Source: Kallipyga gabonensis | GTDB lineage: Bacteria; Bacillota; Clostridia; Tissierellales; Peptoniphilaceae | Assembly (NCBI RefSeq): GCF_001286805.1 | Contig: NZ_CXYV01000002.1 | Span: forward strand, 62,001 to 126,000 | Length of the DNA stretch: 64,000 nucleotides | Direction of reading: 5' to 3' | Notes under the pieces: model-generated | Told to the model about the DNA's origin: nothing | What the model saw: only the letters and a program-made list of their open reading frames with translations | Databases searched by the model: none | Made by a program: the position numbers and the translations under genes | Shown: one piece after another, positions 1 through 7,622 of the stretch | How positions within the stretch are numbered: the stretch's first letter is position 1 | How the letters are laid out: each line of letters opens with the position of its first letter

Positions 1-100
1 AATCATCTCCTCATCTGAAATAATAATATCATATAAAACAGTAAAAATTCCATCTGCATTTTTTTGCTTGTATAAGACAATCTTTAATTAAAAAATAGTA

Positions 101-160
101 AAAATAAAAAAAAGCTCCCGTCTCTAAGGACGAGAGCTTGCACTCACGTGTTACCACCTT
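101..160 (-). promoter_or_regulatory. T-box antiterminator/terminator of a leader for a gene beyond the left edge
   Basis: Read on the minus strand, AAGGTGGTAACACG (147-160) matches the T-box consensus AGGGTGGNACCGCG at 11 of 14 positions. It is followed by a strong hairpin (113-138, arms GCTCTCGTCC / GACGGGAGC) and a T-run (101-112), the usual T-box terminator. The regulated gene should be an aminoacyl-tRNA synthetase, amino-acid biosynthesis or transport gene that starts left of base 1. Stem I and the specifier loop would have to overlap the 3' end of the small Cys-rich gene; I could not identify a specifier codon. The flanking DNA (1-110) is very AT-rich and holds no gene. Confidence 0.65.
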
Positions 161-181
161 ATTTCATCTTTTTATCAGGGC

Positions 182-373
182 TTACCGGCAGGAAGATTGA
201 CAAGGAGATTCAGCTGGTTCCTTTCTTCCATGTAGGTTCTCCTGCCTGGACTTCATACAAGTCGAGCAATGGGGGCAGGAGGCACATCCCCCTTGTTTGT
301 GGTCCTTCACGAGTTTACGAACCAGAAAAACCACCAGGAGGGCTACTCCGGCAAGAATAAGAATATCCGGCAT
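182..373 (-). CDS. FeoB-associated Cys-rich membrane protein
   Basis: This 63-aa protein has one N-terminal membrane helix (about residues 3-19), a short basic stretch and a cysteine cluster (CASCPHCSTC). That is the pattern of the small FeoB-associated Cys-rich proteins found next to feoB in many anaerobes, thought to assist ferrous iron transport at the membrane. The start is set by a GAAAGGAGGAAGG ribosome site just upstream of the ATG at 373. It is the last gene of the feo operon, 69 bp after feoB. The last 20 or so residues, after the Cys cluster, are polar with two more Cys and overlap the likely 5' part of the T-box leader, so the tail may not be conserved. Confidence 0.8.
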   Translation of the reverse strand: MPDILILAGVALLVVFLVRKLVKDHKQGGCASCPHCSTCMKSRQENLHGRKEPAESPCQSSCR

Positions 374-390
374 CCTTCCTCCTTTCTAAA

Positions 391-410
391 GGTCGGCTTG
401 CTTGCCGACC
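391..410 (-). other. Stem-loop between feoB and the Cys-rich gene
   Basis: A perfect 7-bp inverted repeat (GGTCGGC / GCCGACC, 6-nt loop) lies between the feoB stop and the ribosome site of the next gene. There is no T-run, so it is more likely an RNA processing or stability element within the operon than a terminator. Confidence 0.4.
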
Positions 411-442
411 GTGATTCATCAAACAGGGTTACGGGTGTTCAG

Positions 443-2629
443 TTACCGGCTCTCTCCATAGGCGGGCTCGCCCTCTAAAAGTTTCTTGGTGGGGTCGGGC
501 CGGAAAAGGAGATAGAGGCCAAAGAGGAGGACGGCCAGGGCGACAATGGTCCAAATAGTGACCCCAGCTCCTGTAAAGAAGAGGGCTCCCTGGTAGAAGA
601 TCAGGGACAGGGAATAGGCGAAGAGGGTTTGGTAGCCCAGGCCCATGAGGGTCCACTTCCGACTGGGCAGCTCCCGGTTCATGGCTCCGATGGCCGCAAA
701 GCAGGGGGCGCAATAGAGGTTAAAGAGGAGGAAGGAGAAGCCGGAGAGGGCGGTATAGTGGGAGGTGATGGGGGCCAGGGCCTGCCAATCTCCCGCTTCG
801 ATGAGGTCGAGGGCATCGCCCGAGACACCGAAGATGATGCCCACGATGGACATGAGGTTCTCCTTAGCCACCAGGCCGGAGACCGTACCTACTGCGGACT
901 CCCAGTTGTCGAAGCCCAGGGGCTTGAAAATCCAAGCGAAGGACCGGCCGATGGCGGCCAAGATGGATTCATCAACGGCTTCATCCACCCATCCTAAGCC
1001 CTCGGGGGTAAAGCCCACATGGAGGAGGGTGGTGATGACAATGGAGGAGAGGAGGATGATGGTCCCCGCCTTTTTCACGAAAGCGGCGCAGCGTTCCCAA
1101 ACCGACCGGAGGATGCCGGACAGGCTGGGCAGACGGTATTCCGGCAACTCCATAACAAAGGGAGAGGGGTCGCCGGCAAAGCGCTTAGTTTTCTTTAAGA
1201 TAATTCCGGAAACAATAACAGAGCCAATCCCGATGAAGTAGAAGATCGGGCCAAACCACCAAGCACCGCCGAAGAGGGCGCCGCCGAAGAAGGCGATGAT
1301 AGGGAGCTTGGCTCCGCAAGGCATAAAGGAGGTCGTGATGGCTGTCATGTAGCGGTCTTTATCATTTTCGATGGTCCGGGAGCCCATGATGGCAGGAACG
1401 GAGCACCCGGTTCCGATCAGCATGGGGATGAAGGACTTGCCGGACAAGCCGAATCTCCGGAATATCCGGTCCAGGATAAAGGCAATCCGGGCCATATAGC
1501 CAGTTTGTTCCAAGAAGGCCAGGCAGAGGAAGAGGACCGCCATCTGGGGGATAAAGCCCAAAACAGCACCCACGCCGGCGATCACGCCGTCAACGATCAT
1601 TCCGATCAGCCAGGCGGAAACGCCTATATTTTCCAGGAATGTTTGGGTCCCTCCCTGGAGCCATTCAGCGACGAAGACGTCGTTGACCCAGTCGGTTCCG
1701 AAGGTGCCAACAGTGGAGATGGAGAGATAGTAGACCAGGAAGATGACCAGGGCAAAGATAGGCAGGGCCAAAATCCGGTTGGTCACAATCTGATCAATCC
1801 GGTCTGTTAGGGACTTCTTTCCGGGATTCTTTTCTTTATAGACCCCGTCCAGAATCTTAGCAATCTCGCTATAGCGGGCAGCAGAAATGATGGACTGGCT
1901 GTCATCATCCTCCTCATCTTCAAAGGCCAGGATTCGGTCTTCCATCGCCTTGGGGATGGTGACCTCCTTCAGGGTCTCTTCATCCATCTCCAGGGCCTTG
2001 ATGGTCAGCCAGCGGTCACTGATGGCATCGAACTTCTTCTTGGCTTCCGGCTCGATGGTGACGGTAGAAAGTTCCTTATGGACTTGTTCGATGGCCTCTT
2101 CGATTTCCGGACGGAAGGTCATGGGGCTGGGTGCTTTCCCGGTCAGAAGGCTGGCGTTTACTGCGTTGACCAGTTCAGGGATTCCCTCCTCTTTTAAGGC
2201 AGAAATCTCCACCACGGGAAGGCCCAGACGGGCGGAGAGGGCCTGGGTATCCAGCTGGTCGCCCGATTTCTCGACCATATCCATCATGTTGCAGGCCAGG
2301 ACAACCGGAATCCCCATGTCCATGACCTGGCTGGTAAGGTAGAGGTTTCTCTCCAGGTTGGATGCGTCAACGATATTGATAATGCAGTCCGGTTTCTCAT
2401 CCAGGAGATACTTCCGGGCAATGACCTCTTCCATGGTATAGGGGGAGAGGGAATAAATTCCCGGAAGGTCAACCAGGCTCAAGTCCTTATTCTTTCGGAT
2501 CTGGCCCACTTTCTTTTCTACGGTGACACCGGGCCAGTTTCCCACATGGGCAGAGGCCCCGGTGAGGAGGTTGAATAGGGTGGTTTTTCCGGAATTCGGA
2601 TTGCCCACCAAGGCAATGGTCTTCTTCAT
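443..2629 (-). CDS. feoB: Ferrous iron transport GTPase/permease FeoB
   Basis: FeoB is the inner-membrane Fe(II) transporter. The 728-aa product has the N-terminal G domain with G1 GNPNSGKT (residues 9-16), G3 DLPG and a G4-like NMMD, then a GDI-like helical region to about residue 260, then the polytopic membrane core containing two Gate motifs, recognisable around GTGCSVPAIMG and AKENLMSIVG. Length is normal for the family. It is third in the minus-strand operon after two feoA genes, with a 101-bp gap upstream that carries its own candidate operator (2683-2698), so it may also be transcribed separately. Its ribosome site is weak (AAAGAGTG). Confidence 0.97.
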   Translation of the reverse strand: MKKTIALVGNPNSGKTTLFNLLTGASAHVGNWPGVTVEKKVGQIRKNKDLSLVDLPGIYSLSPYTMEEVIARKYLLDEKPDCIINIVDASNLERNLYLTSQVMDMGIPVVLACNMMDMVEKSGDQLDTQALSARLGLPVVEISALKEEGIPELVNAVNASLLTGKAPSPMTFRPEIEEAIEQVHKELSTVTIEPEAKKKFDAISDRWLTIKALEMDEETLKEVTIPKAMEDRILAFEDEEDDDSQSIISAARYSEIAKILDGVYKEKNPGKKSLTDRIDQIVTNRILALPIFALVIFLVYYLSISTVGTFGTDWVNDVFVAEWLQGGTQTFLENIGVSAWLIGMIVDGVIAGVGAVLGFIPQMAVLFLCLAFLEQTGYMARIAFILDRIFRRFGLSGKSFIPMLIGTGCSVPAIMGSRTIENDKDRYMTAITTSFMPCGAKLPIIAFFGGALFGGAWWFGPIFYFIGIGSVIVSGIILKKTKRFAGDPSPFVMELPEYRLPSLSGILRSVWERCAAFVKKAGTIILLSSIVITTLLHVGFTPEGLGWVDEAVDESILAAIGRSFAWIFKPLGFDNWESAVGTVSGLVAKENLMSIVGIIFGVSGDALDLIEAGDWQALAPITSHYTALSGFSFLLFNLYCAPCFAAIGAMNRELPSRKWTLMGLGYQTLFAYSLSLIFYQGALFFTGAGVTIWTIVALAVLLFGLYLLFRPDPTKKLLEGEPAYGESR

Positions 2630-2682
2630 TTTCTACACTCTTTCTATGTATCCGATCTCGTCCCCTCTTCTTGAGCGGTTTC

Positions 2683-2698
2683 GTTAGTATATGCTAAC
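2683..2698. promoter_or_regulatory. 16-bp palindrome upstream of feoB, candidate metal-repressor operator
   Basis: GTTAGTATATGCTAAC is a near-perfect palindrome (7 of 8 base pairs). It shares the pattern GTTARTANNTGCTAAC with sites in front of feoA. The half-site GTTAG/CTAAC resembles DtxR/MntR-family operators. The regulator is an inference. Confidence 0.5.
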
Positions 2699-2730
2699 TC
2701 CAAGGGAAAAAGAAAGGGCTCCAGCCCGAC

Positions 2731-2958
2731 TTAGATGCTCTTTACCTCAATATCCTTTCCATCTTCCTTACGGATAGTCAGGTTATAGCCTTTAATTACA
2801 ATTTCGACAGGGTCACCCAAAGGAGCAACCTTAACTACCTCAAAAACACTGCCTTTAATCAGGCCCATGTCCTGAAAACGCCTCTTCAAAGGACCACGTC
2901 CGTGGATCCGGACCACCTCAGCCCGGTCCCCCGGTTTCAGGTCAAGTAAAGTTTTCAC
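2731..2958 (-). CDS. feoA: FeoA-type SH3-like protein (second copy)
   Basis: This 75-aa protein is a stand-alone FeoA domain, a cytoplasmic SH3-like beta-barrel thought to bind FeoB and tune its GTPase. The family signature is clear: LKPGDRAEVV, then RRFQDMGLIKGSVFEVVK and a C-terminal IRKEDGKDIEV. The start is GTG at 2958, chosen because GGAGGAATATTTC precedes it. It overlaps the upstream feoA by 17 bp, so the two are translationally coupled. Two unequal feoA copies before feoB are common in anaerobic Firmicutes. Confidence 0.92.
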   Translation of the reverse strand: MKTLLDLKPGDRAEVVRIHGRGPLKRRFQDMGLIKGSVFEVVKVAPLGDPVEIVIKGYNLTIRKEDGKDIEVKSI

Positions 2959-3217
2959 GAAATATTCCTCCTTGAATTTCTGTCTCCGCTCCCGCAGATT
3001 CCTGAAGATGGACTTGAACCTTGTCCAAGAGCTCTCGGGAAACTCCCAAACGGGTCTGGTTCAGTAAAATAATATAGTTTTGGTGAAGAGAAGAGAGAAG
3101 CTGGACATTCGCACCAGGTACCAGACCCATGTTGGCCAACTGGCGTTGAACCTTGTCCCTTCCCCGTATGCTGTCAACGATGTAGGCTCTGCCCACATCC
3201 GCCATAGATAAGTTCAT
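2942..3217 (-). CDS. feoA: FeoA-type SH3-like protein (first copy)
   Basis: This 91-aa protein is the first gene of the feo operon. MADVGRAYIVDSIRG and RQLANMGLVPGANVQLLSS match the FeoA fold, here with a longer polar tail (residues 76-91) that overlaps the next gene. GAGGAGGAAAGA precedes the ATG at 3217. It is only distantly similar to the second copy, which suggests different partners or a heteromeric arrangement on FeoB; that is inference. Two candidate operators lie within 90 bp upstream. Confidence 0.9.
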   Translation of the reverse strand: MNLSMADVGRAYIVDSIRGRDKVQRQLANMGLVPGANVQLLSSLHQNYIILLNQTRLGVSRELLDKVQVHLQESAGAETEIQGGIFRENFT

Positions 3218-3256
3218 TCTTTCCTCCTCTCTATATCTGAAATCCTATGTACTATC

Positions 3257-3272
3257 GTAAGCCTATATTAAC
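3257..3272. promoter_or_regulatory. Candidate metal-repressor operator 1 upstream of feoA
   Basis: On the minus strand this reads GTTAATATAGGCTTAC. It agrees with the pattern at the other sites (GTTARTANNTGCTAAC) except at two positions. It sits where the feoA promoter should be. Confidence 0.4.
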
Positions 3273-3288
3273 ATATGATTATCCTTTT

Positions 3289-3304
3289 GTTAATAGCTGC
3301 TAAC
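3289..3304. promoter_or_regulatory. Candidate metal-repressor operator 2 upstream of feoA
   Basis: GTTAATAGCTGCTAAC keeps both GTTA and CTAAC ends and matches the feoB-proximal site at 12 of 16 positions. With the site at 3257 it would place two repressor dimers over the feo promoter, 32 bp apart centre to centre. Confidence 0.45.
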
Positions 3305-3315
3305 TGAAAAAATGA

Positions 3316-3378
3316 CAAAAAAAATTGGCATGGATATCCATGCCAATGTCAGCATTGATTTTTGCCCTTTGTCAAGGG
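3316..3378 (-). terminator. Double hairpin terminator of the 56-aa gene
   Basis: A perfect 24-nt palindrome (3324-3347, arms ATTGGCATGGAT / ATCCATGCCAAT) is followed on the minus strand by TTTTTTTT. A second hairpin (3363-3378, GCCCTTTGTCAAGGGC) precedes it. Together they separate the small gene from the feo operon. Confidence 0.85.
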
Positions 3379-3385
3379 CTTTTTC

Positions 3386-3556
3386 TTATTGGTTAATGGC
3401 GTGCATGGGGGAAATAACGATGACACCGCCAAAATCGCTCATCATGCGAACAGGTTCCTTAAAATCGTGGTTGGAGATGAAACCCATGGATGAGTGCTGG
3501 CTTGCCTTTTTGTTATTCCGCTTATCACTGTCATGACCCAAGAAAAATTTCAACAT
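3386..3556 (-). CDS. Small hypothetical protein, possibly co-regulated with feo
   Basis: I do not recognise this 56-aa protein. The start at 3556 is chosen because GAAAGGAAATCAAA lies directly upstream; a longer version starting at 3604 has no ribosome site. The N-terminus is short and hydrophobic (MLKFFLG), the middle is basic and polar (DSDKRNNKKASQHSS), and the C-terminal half (GFISNHDFKEPVRMMSDFGGVIVIS) looks like a folded segment. There is no signal peptide or cysteine. It has its own double terminator and a palindrome at 3646-3661 resembling the feo operators, so it may be a metal-responsive small protein. That is inference. Confidence 0.6.
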   Translation of the reverse strand: MLKFFLGHDSDKRNNKKASQHSSMGFISNHDFKEPVRMMSDFGGVIVISPMHAINQ

Positions 3557-3645
3557 TTTGATTTCCTTTCTACAAGACTGATTCTTGTCCACCAAAGTTA
3601 ACATTTTTCCCGTTAATCAAGTGATACACAAGTCTACGGGAGATT

Positions 3646-3661
3646 GTTATCTATAACTAAC
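3646..3661. promoter_or_regulatory. Palindrome upstream of the 56-aa gene, weak match to the feo operators
   Basis: GTTATCTATAACTAAC is a 16-bp inverted repeat (6 of 8 pairs) with the same GTTA and CTAAC ends as the three feo sites. The centre differs, so membership in the same regulon is tentative. Confidence 0.35.
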
Positions 3662-3785
3662 AACTTACACCATTACTACTATACCATAATTATTCAAGAA
3701 TACAAGGGGTTTTTAGAAATTTTTCTCGTTTTTTTTATTCCTAATAAAAAATTCGCAAAACCATTACTTCCCTAACAATGCTGAT

Positions 3786-3815
3786 TAAAAAAGTCCCGGG
3801 CCAAGGCCGGGACTT
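3786..3815 (-). terminator. Rho-independent terminator after degV-family gene
   Basis: Arms AAGTCCCGG / CCGGGACTT (3791-3815) with a 6-7 nt loop are followed on the minus strand by a T-run. It closes the glmM-cca-degV transcript. Confidence 0.88.
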
Positions 3816-3859
3816 CGACAAAAAAGCAGACAGTTTTTCGAACAACCAGGATCTAACGA

Positions 3860-4684
3860 CTAATAGGCTACGACCACGCCACCTTCATTAGCGTAAACCG
3901 TTACCAATCCCTTGGCGGAAAGAATCTGTACATCCTTAAACGGAAGGTTCTTGAGCCGGTCTTTAATAAAGTTGGCCCTTTCTTCTGCCTGGACATGAGA
4001 GATGTAAAGGGTTCGTTCAGACCAATCAACCGGGTCATCTTCGATCTTCTGACATAAGGCTTCCAGGGCGGATTTCATCCCCCGTTTGATCGAATCTACC
4101 GCTATCTTCCCTCTTTCCCCTCGACTGATGAGCTTGATGGATAGTCCCTTAGCCAATCGTCCTGCCACTCTGGGCATCCGTCCCGACTTGGATAAGGTGG
4201 AAAGATCATCCAGAACAAACCAGGTCCTCAGGCCATCCACATAGGCCTGGACGGTCTTCCGGATTTCTTCACCGGACATTTCCAAGCCTAAGCATTCCCG
4301 GATCTTACAAGCCACAGCCGTCACTCCCGAGGACGCGGACAGGGAATCAAAGACGTAGACTTCCTTCCCCGATTCTTCGAGCTCTTCAGCGGCAATAAGG
4401 GCATTGGAATAGGTCCCCGAAAGCTTACTGGAAATGGTGACCATATAAACCCGGTCTCTCCCCTGACCTTGGTCGATAAAAAAGCGAGGAGGGACCCCGG
4501 CGGTCTTCGCGGCTTCCTCTGAAGCTCGAATATCCGCACGAAGCTGGGCCAGATCAATGGAATCGTCGTCCACGTAATGATTGCCATTGACATCGATCGA
4601 CAGGGGAACGCTGACGATCGAGCTTGACTCCTTAATGTCTTTATTCATATCGGCTGATGAGTCGGCAATGATTATTGTTTTCAT
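3860..4684 (-). CDS. DegV family fatty-acid-binding protein
   Basis: DegV/FakB proteins bind a fatty acid and present it to a fatty acid kinase for phosphorylation. The 274-aa sequence has the N-terminal IIADSSADM, the ISSKLSGTYSNA and VFDSLSASSG segments that line the ligand pocket, and the basic ISHVQAEE region. The usual TSQPSP motif is replaced by AGVPPRFF, so head-group contacts may differ. AAGGAGATAGA precedes the ATG. It is 26 bp after cca. No FakA kinase gene lies in this window. Confidence 0.9.
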   Translation of the reverse strand: MKTIIIADSSADMNKDIKESSSIVSVPLSIDVNGNHYVDDDSIDLAQLRADIRASEEAAKTAGVPPRFFIDQGQGRDRVYMVTISSKLSGTYSNALIAAEELEESGKEVYVFDSLSASSGVTAVACKIRECLGLEMSGEEIRKTVQAYVDGLRTWFVLDDLSTLSKSGRMPRVAGRLAKGLSIKLISRGERGKIAVDSIKRGMKSALEALCQKIEDDPVDWSERTLYISHVQAEERANFIKDRLKNLPFKDVQILSAKGLVTVYANEGGVVVAY

Positions 4685-4710
4685 TCTATCTCCTTGCCTA
4701 ACCGGCTTGC

Positions 4711-6108
4711 TTACGAAATAGAGCCTTCTCCATCGGAAGACCCTCGAGCCTTTTTTGCATGGGCCATGAGGGCTTCCCGGGTATTTTCAAGCTCTCCTTC
4801 GATGACCAGGTTCAGGAGCTCCTCCAGAGTCTCCCCGATTTGTCTCCCCTGATTATAACCTAAATCCATCAGATCCCGACCTCCAATTGATAAATCGGAA
4901 ATCTGCGTGGGAAGACTGTTCCGCTTTACCGTCCGCACCAAGTCCATGGCCCGGATAATTTCTTCGCGATAGTTCTCCAATCGGGAACCCGGACCCCTTC
5001 TCCGACCAATTTCAGATTTTTTTCTTTCCCGGAAGGCATCCGGCCCCGACTTGCGGAAAAGAAGGTAGGGCGTAGCCATATCTCCCAGGTCTCCGACAAA
5101 GGCTTGGGCATGGGGAAGGTCTTTCGGAAGTTCAAGATCCTCGCGGAGAAGAAGGGCGACCCGATTATGAAGTTCATTAGAGGATTTGAATCTCCTTAAA
5201 ATCTTCTTTGCCCATCGGGACCGGCTATCCCCTTGCTTGGGGGAAACCGAAGAGAGAAGACAGGCCCAACGATAAAAATCTTCGTGTGGAAGGAAGTCGT
5301 AACGCTGCTTTGCCAGGGGCGAGTCGATTTCAGGGATGAGAACTTGAAGAAGGCCCAGGTTTTCCATGGCCTCCATGGCCCGGCCGGCGGACTTATCCAT
5401 CAACATCCGGGTCATCTCCTCCAGACACCGCTCCATAGAAATCTTGTTCAGGTCTTCCTTGTGATTTTCGATCGCTTTCCGGAGGTGGGGTTCCAGGATC
5501 AGACTTAGCCGGGCAGCAAAGCGGACGGCCCGGAGCATCCGAAGGCCATCTTCTTCGATTCGGTCCTCGGGATTTCCTACCGCCCGGAGGAGGCTCTTTT
5601 TGAGATCTTCCCTTCCGTCAAAAGGATCCAGGAGCCCCCTCTCGGGGTGGTAGGCCATAGCGTTCATGGTAAAGTCCCGGCGAAGGAGGTCCTCCTCAAT
5701 CTTGTCCGCATAGGTCACCCGGTCGGGGTGACGGCCATCCCGGTAGCCCTCCTCTGACCGGTAGGTCGTAATTTCATAGGGGAGGTCCTTCCAGACCACC
5801 TTGATCGTGCCGAAGGACTTGCCCACATCGACGGTCTTGCAGTCAGAGAAAACCATCTCGACCTCCTGAGGACGGGCATTTGTGGCAAAGTCAATGTCGT
5901 GGAGGTCAACTCCCTCGCCCCAAACCGGCTCCTCTTCTTTATTATGGAAAAGAGACTTCATCCGGCCCAAGGGGCCCGTTATTTGTCCGGTTTTGATGGG
6001 ATTGGCAGCCAGGTAAGCATCCCGGGCCGCACCTCCTACCACCCAGGCTTCATAACCGGCACTTTCCAAGCGGGCAATGATGTCTCTGGCCGGTTGAGGA
6101 AAGGTCAT
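4711..6108 (-). CDS. cca: CCA tRNA nucleotidyltransferase
   Basis: This enzyme adds or repairs the CCA end of tRNAs. The 465-aa class II protein shows the head motif WVVGGAARDAYL, the catalytic DIDFATNA pair of aspartates, the RRDFTMNAMAY motif and the EDGLRMLRAVRFAARL segment. A small insertion lies between the first two motifs (about residues 44-65). There is no HD domain. Its ATG overlaps the glmM stop by 4 bp (ATGA), so it is translationally coupled. The tRNA genes in this window do not encode CCA, which fits a need for the enzyme. Confidence 0.96.
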   Translation of the reverse strand: MTFPQPARDIIARLESAGYEAWVVGGAARDAYLAANPIKTGQITGPLGRMKSLFHNKEEEPVWGEGVDLHDIDFATNARPQEVEMVFSDCKTVDVGKSFGTIKVVWKDLPYEITTYRSEEGYRDGRHPDRVTYADKIEEDLLRRDFTMNAMAYHPERGLLDPFDGREDLKKSLLRAVGNPEDRIEEDGLRMLRAVRFAARLSLILEPHLRKAIENHKEDLNKISMERCLEEMTRMLMDKSAGRAMEAMENLGLLQVLIPEIDSPLAKQRYDFLPHEDFYRWACLLSSVSPKQGDSRSRWAKKILRRFKSSNELHNRVALLLREDLELPKDLPHAQAFVGDLGDMATPYLLFRKSGPDAFRERKKSEIGRRRGPGSRLENYREEIIRAMDLVRTVKRNSLPTQISDLSIGGRDLMDLGYNQGRQIGETLEELLNLVIEGELENTREALMAHAKKARGSSDGEGSIS

Positions 6109-7466
6109 GCCAGGAGCCCCGCTTGACTGATGGCCTCAACAATATCATCGACAGCCTGCTGGCAGACATCCGGATTCAGATGCTCCGCCATGACCCGAAG
6201 GACGGGTTCGGTTCCGGAGGGCCGGACAAGGGTTCTCCCTTCTTCACCCAGGCCCGTCTTAACCCGATCAATGGCTGCGAGAACCGCATCGTTATGAAGA
6301 ACAGTCTTCTTGTCTTTGACCCGGACATTTTCCAGAACCTGGGGATAGGCTTTAAGAGGGGCATGGAGGCTGGCTAAGTCGGTCTTCTCCTCCACCATAA
6401 TTTCCGCCAGACGAATAGCGGTCAGGATCCCGTCGCCTGTTGTCGCATACTTGGAGAAGATGATATGTCCCGACTGCTCACCGCCAATGGAGTAGCCATG
6501 ATCCATGAGTTCCTTTGCCACAAACTTATCCCCTACCTTAGTCTGAATATAATCAATGCCGGATGCCTCCAAGGCCTTGTAAAGGCCGAAGTTGGACATG
6601 ACGGTGGTGACCACCATGTTCTTATGCAGTTGCCCCCGGTCTTTGAGGTAGTTTCCGGCGATGTAAAGGATGGCATCCCCATCGACCACTTCCCCATTGT
6701 TATCAACGGCAATACAACGGTCGGCGTCCCCATCGAAGGCAAAGCCCACATCCAATCCCTCACTTTTGACAAATTCAACCAGCTGGTGGATATGGGTGGA
6801 TCCGGCATCCCGGTTGATATTGACCCCGTTGGGCTTATTGTTAATCACATAGGTTTCTGCCCCCAGAGCATCAAAAACGTTCTTGGCGATCATGAAGGAG
6901 GCACCATTAGCACAGTCCAGACCGACCTTTACCCGCTTAAAGGACCGGAGGGCAGTGGAAATCAGGTAGCCCGTATAGCGGTTTCTACCAACGACATAAT
7001 CTCGAACTTCCCCGATCTCCCCCTGTTCGGCCAGGGGAAGGTCGTCCTCGTCCCGATCAATGTAATCCTCGATCTCTTGGAGAATATCCTCCTCCATCTT
7101 GGCCCCTTCTTCCCCAATAAGCTTGATCCCATTGTCATAAAAGGGGTTGTGACTGGCCGAGATCATAATCCCGCAGGCAAAGTCGTCCGCCTGGACGCAG
7201 TAGGATACGCTGGGGGTTGTTGTCACATGGAGAAGATAGGCATCCGAGCCGGAAGAAGTGATCCCTGCGGACAGGGCCATCTCCAGCATATAAGAGGAAC
7301 GCCGGGTATCTTTCCCGATCACGATCCGGGGACGGGGATTGGCTTCATCCCCTTCAAAATTCTTTTTATAATAATCGCCCAGGAAACGCCCGATTCGATA
7401 GGCATGGGCTGCTGTCAGCTCCTTATTGGCTTCCCCACGGAAACCATCTGTTCCAAAGTATTTCAT
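6105..7466 (-). CDS. glmM: Phosphoglucosamine mutase
   Basis: GlmM converts glucosamine-6-phosphate to glucosamine-1-phosphate on the way to UDP-GlcNAc and peptidoglycan. The 453-aa protein begins MKYFGTDGFRG, has the phosphoserine loop ISASHNPFYDNGIK, the metal loop AFDGDADRC, the sugar loop GGEQSGH and the phosphate-binding RPSGTEPVLRV. The start at 7466 is preferred over an upstream ATG because GGAGGAAAGG lies right in front of it. It is first in the glmM-cca-degV transcript, after the terminator of the cell-wall gene upstream. Confidence 0.97.
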   Translation of the reverse strand: MKYFGTDGFRGEANKELTAAHAYRIGRFLGDYYKKNFEGDEANPRPRIVIGKDTRRSSYMLEMALSAGITSSGSDAYLLHVTTTPSVSYCVQADDFACGIMISASHNPFYDNGIKLIGEEGAKMEEDILQEIEDYIDRDEDDLPLAEQGEIGEVRDYVVGRNRYTGYLISTALRSFKRVKVGLDCANGASFMIAKNVFDALGAETYVINNKPNGVNINRDAGSTHIHQLVEFVKSEGLDVGFAFDGDADRCIAVDNNGEVVDGDAILYIAGNYLKDRGQLHKNMVVTTVMSNFGLYKALEASGIDYIQTKVGDKFVAKELMDHGYSIGGEQSGHIIFSKYATTGDGILTAIRLAEIMVEEKTDLASLHAPLKAYPQVLENVRVKDKKTVLHNDAVLAAIDRVKTGLGEEGRTLVRPSGTEPVLRVMAEHLNPDVCQQAVDDIVEAISQAGLLA

Positions 7467-7561
7467 CCTTTCCTCCATTCGCCGGTACAAAATTCCATGT
7501 CAGGATTTCCCTTTCTGCAAAAGGAATCCCGAATGGGAGTCAACCTATTTTACCTCAAATC

Positions 7562-7600
7562 AAAAAATCCTGTCAGATCGGCGAACCAATCTGACAGGAT
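7562..7600 (-). terminator. Rho-independent terminator after the 3D-domain gene
   Basis: Twelve-bp arms ATCCTGTCAGAT / ATCTGACAGGAT (7567-7600) are followed on the minus strand by TTTTTT, between the 3D-domain gene and glmM. Confidence 0.9.
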
Positions 7601-7622
7601 CTTCATCGTGTTGGGCTTTTTC

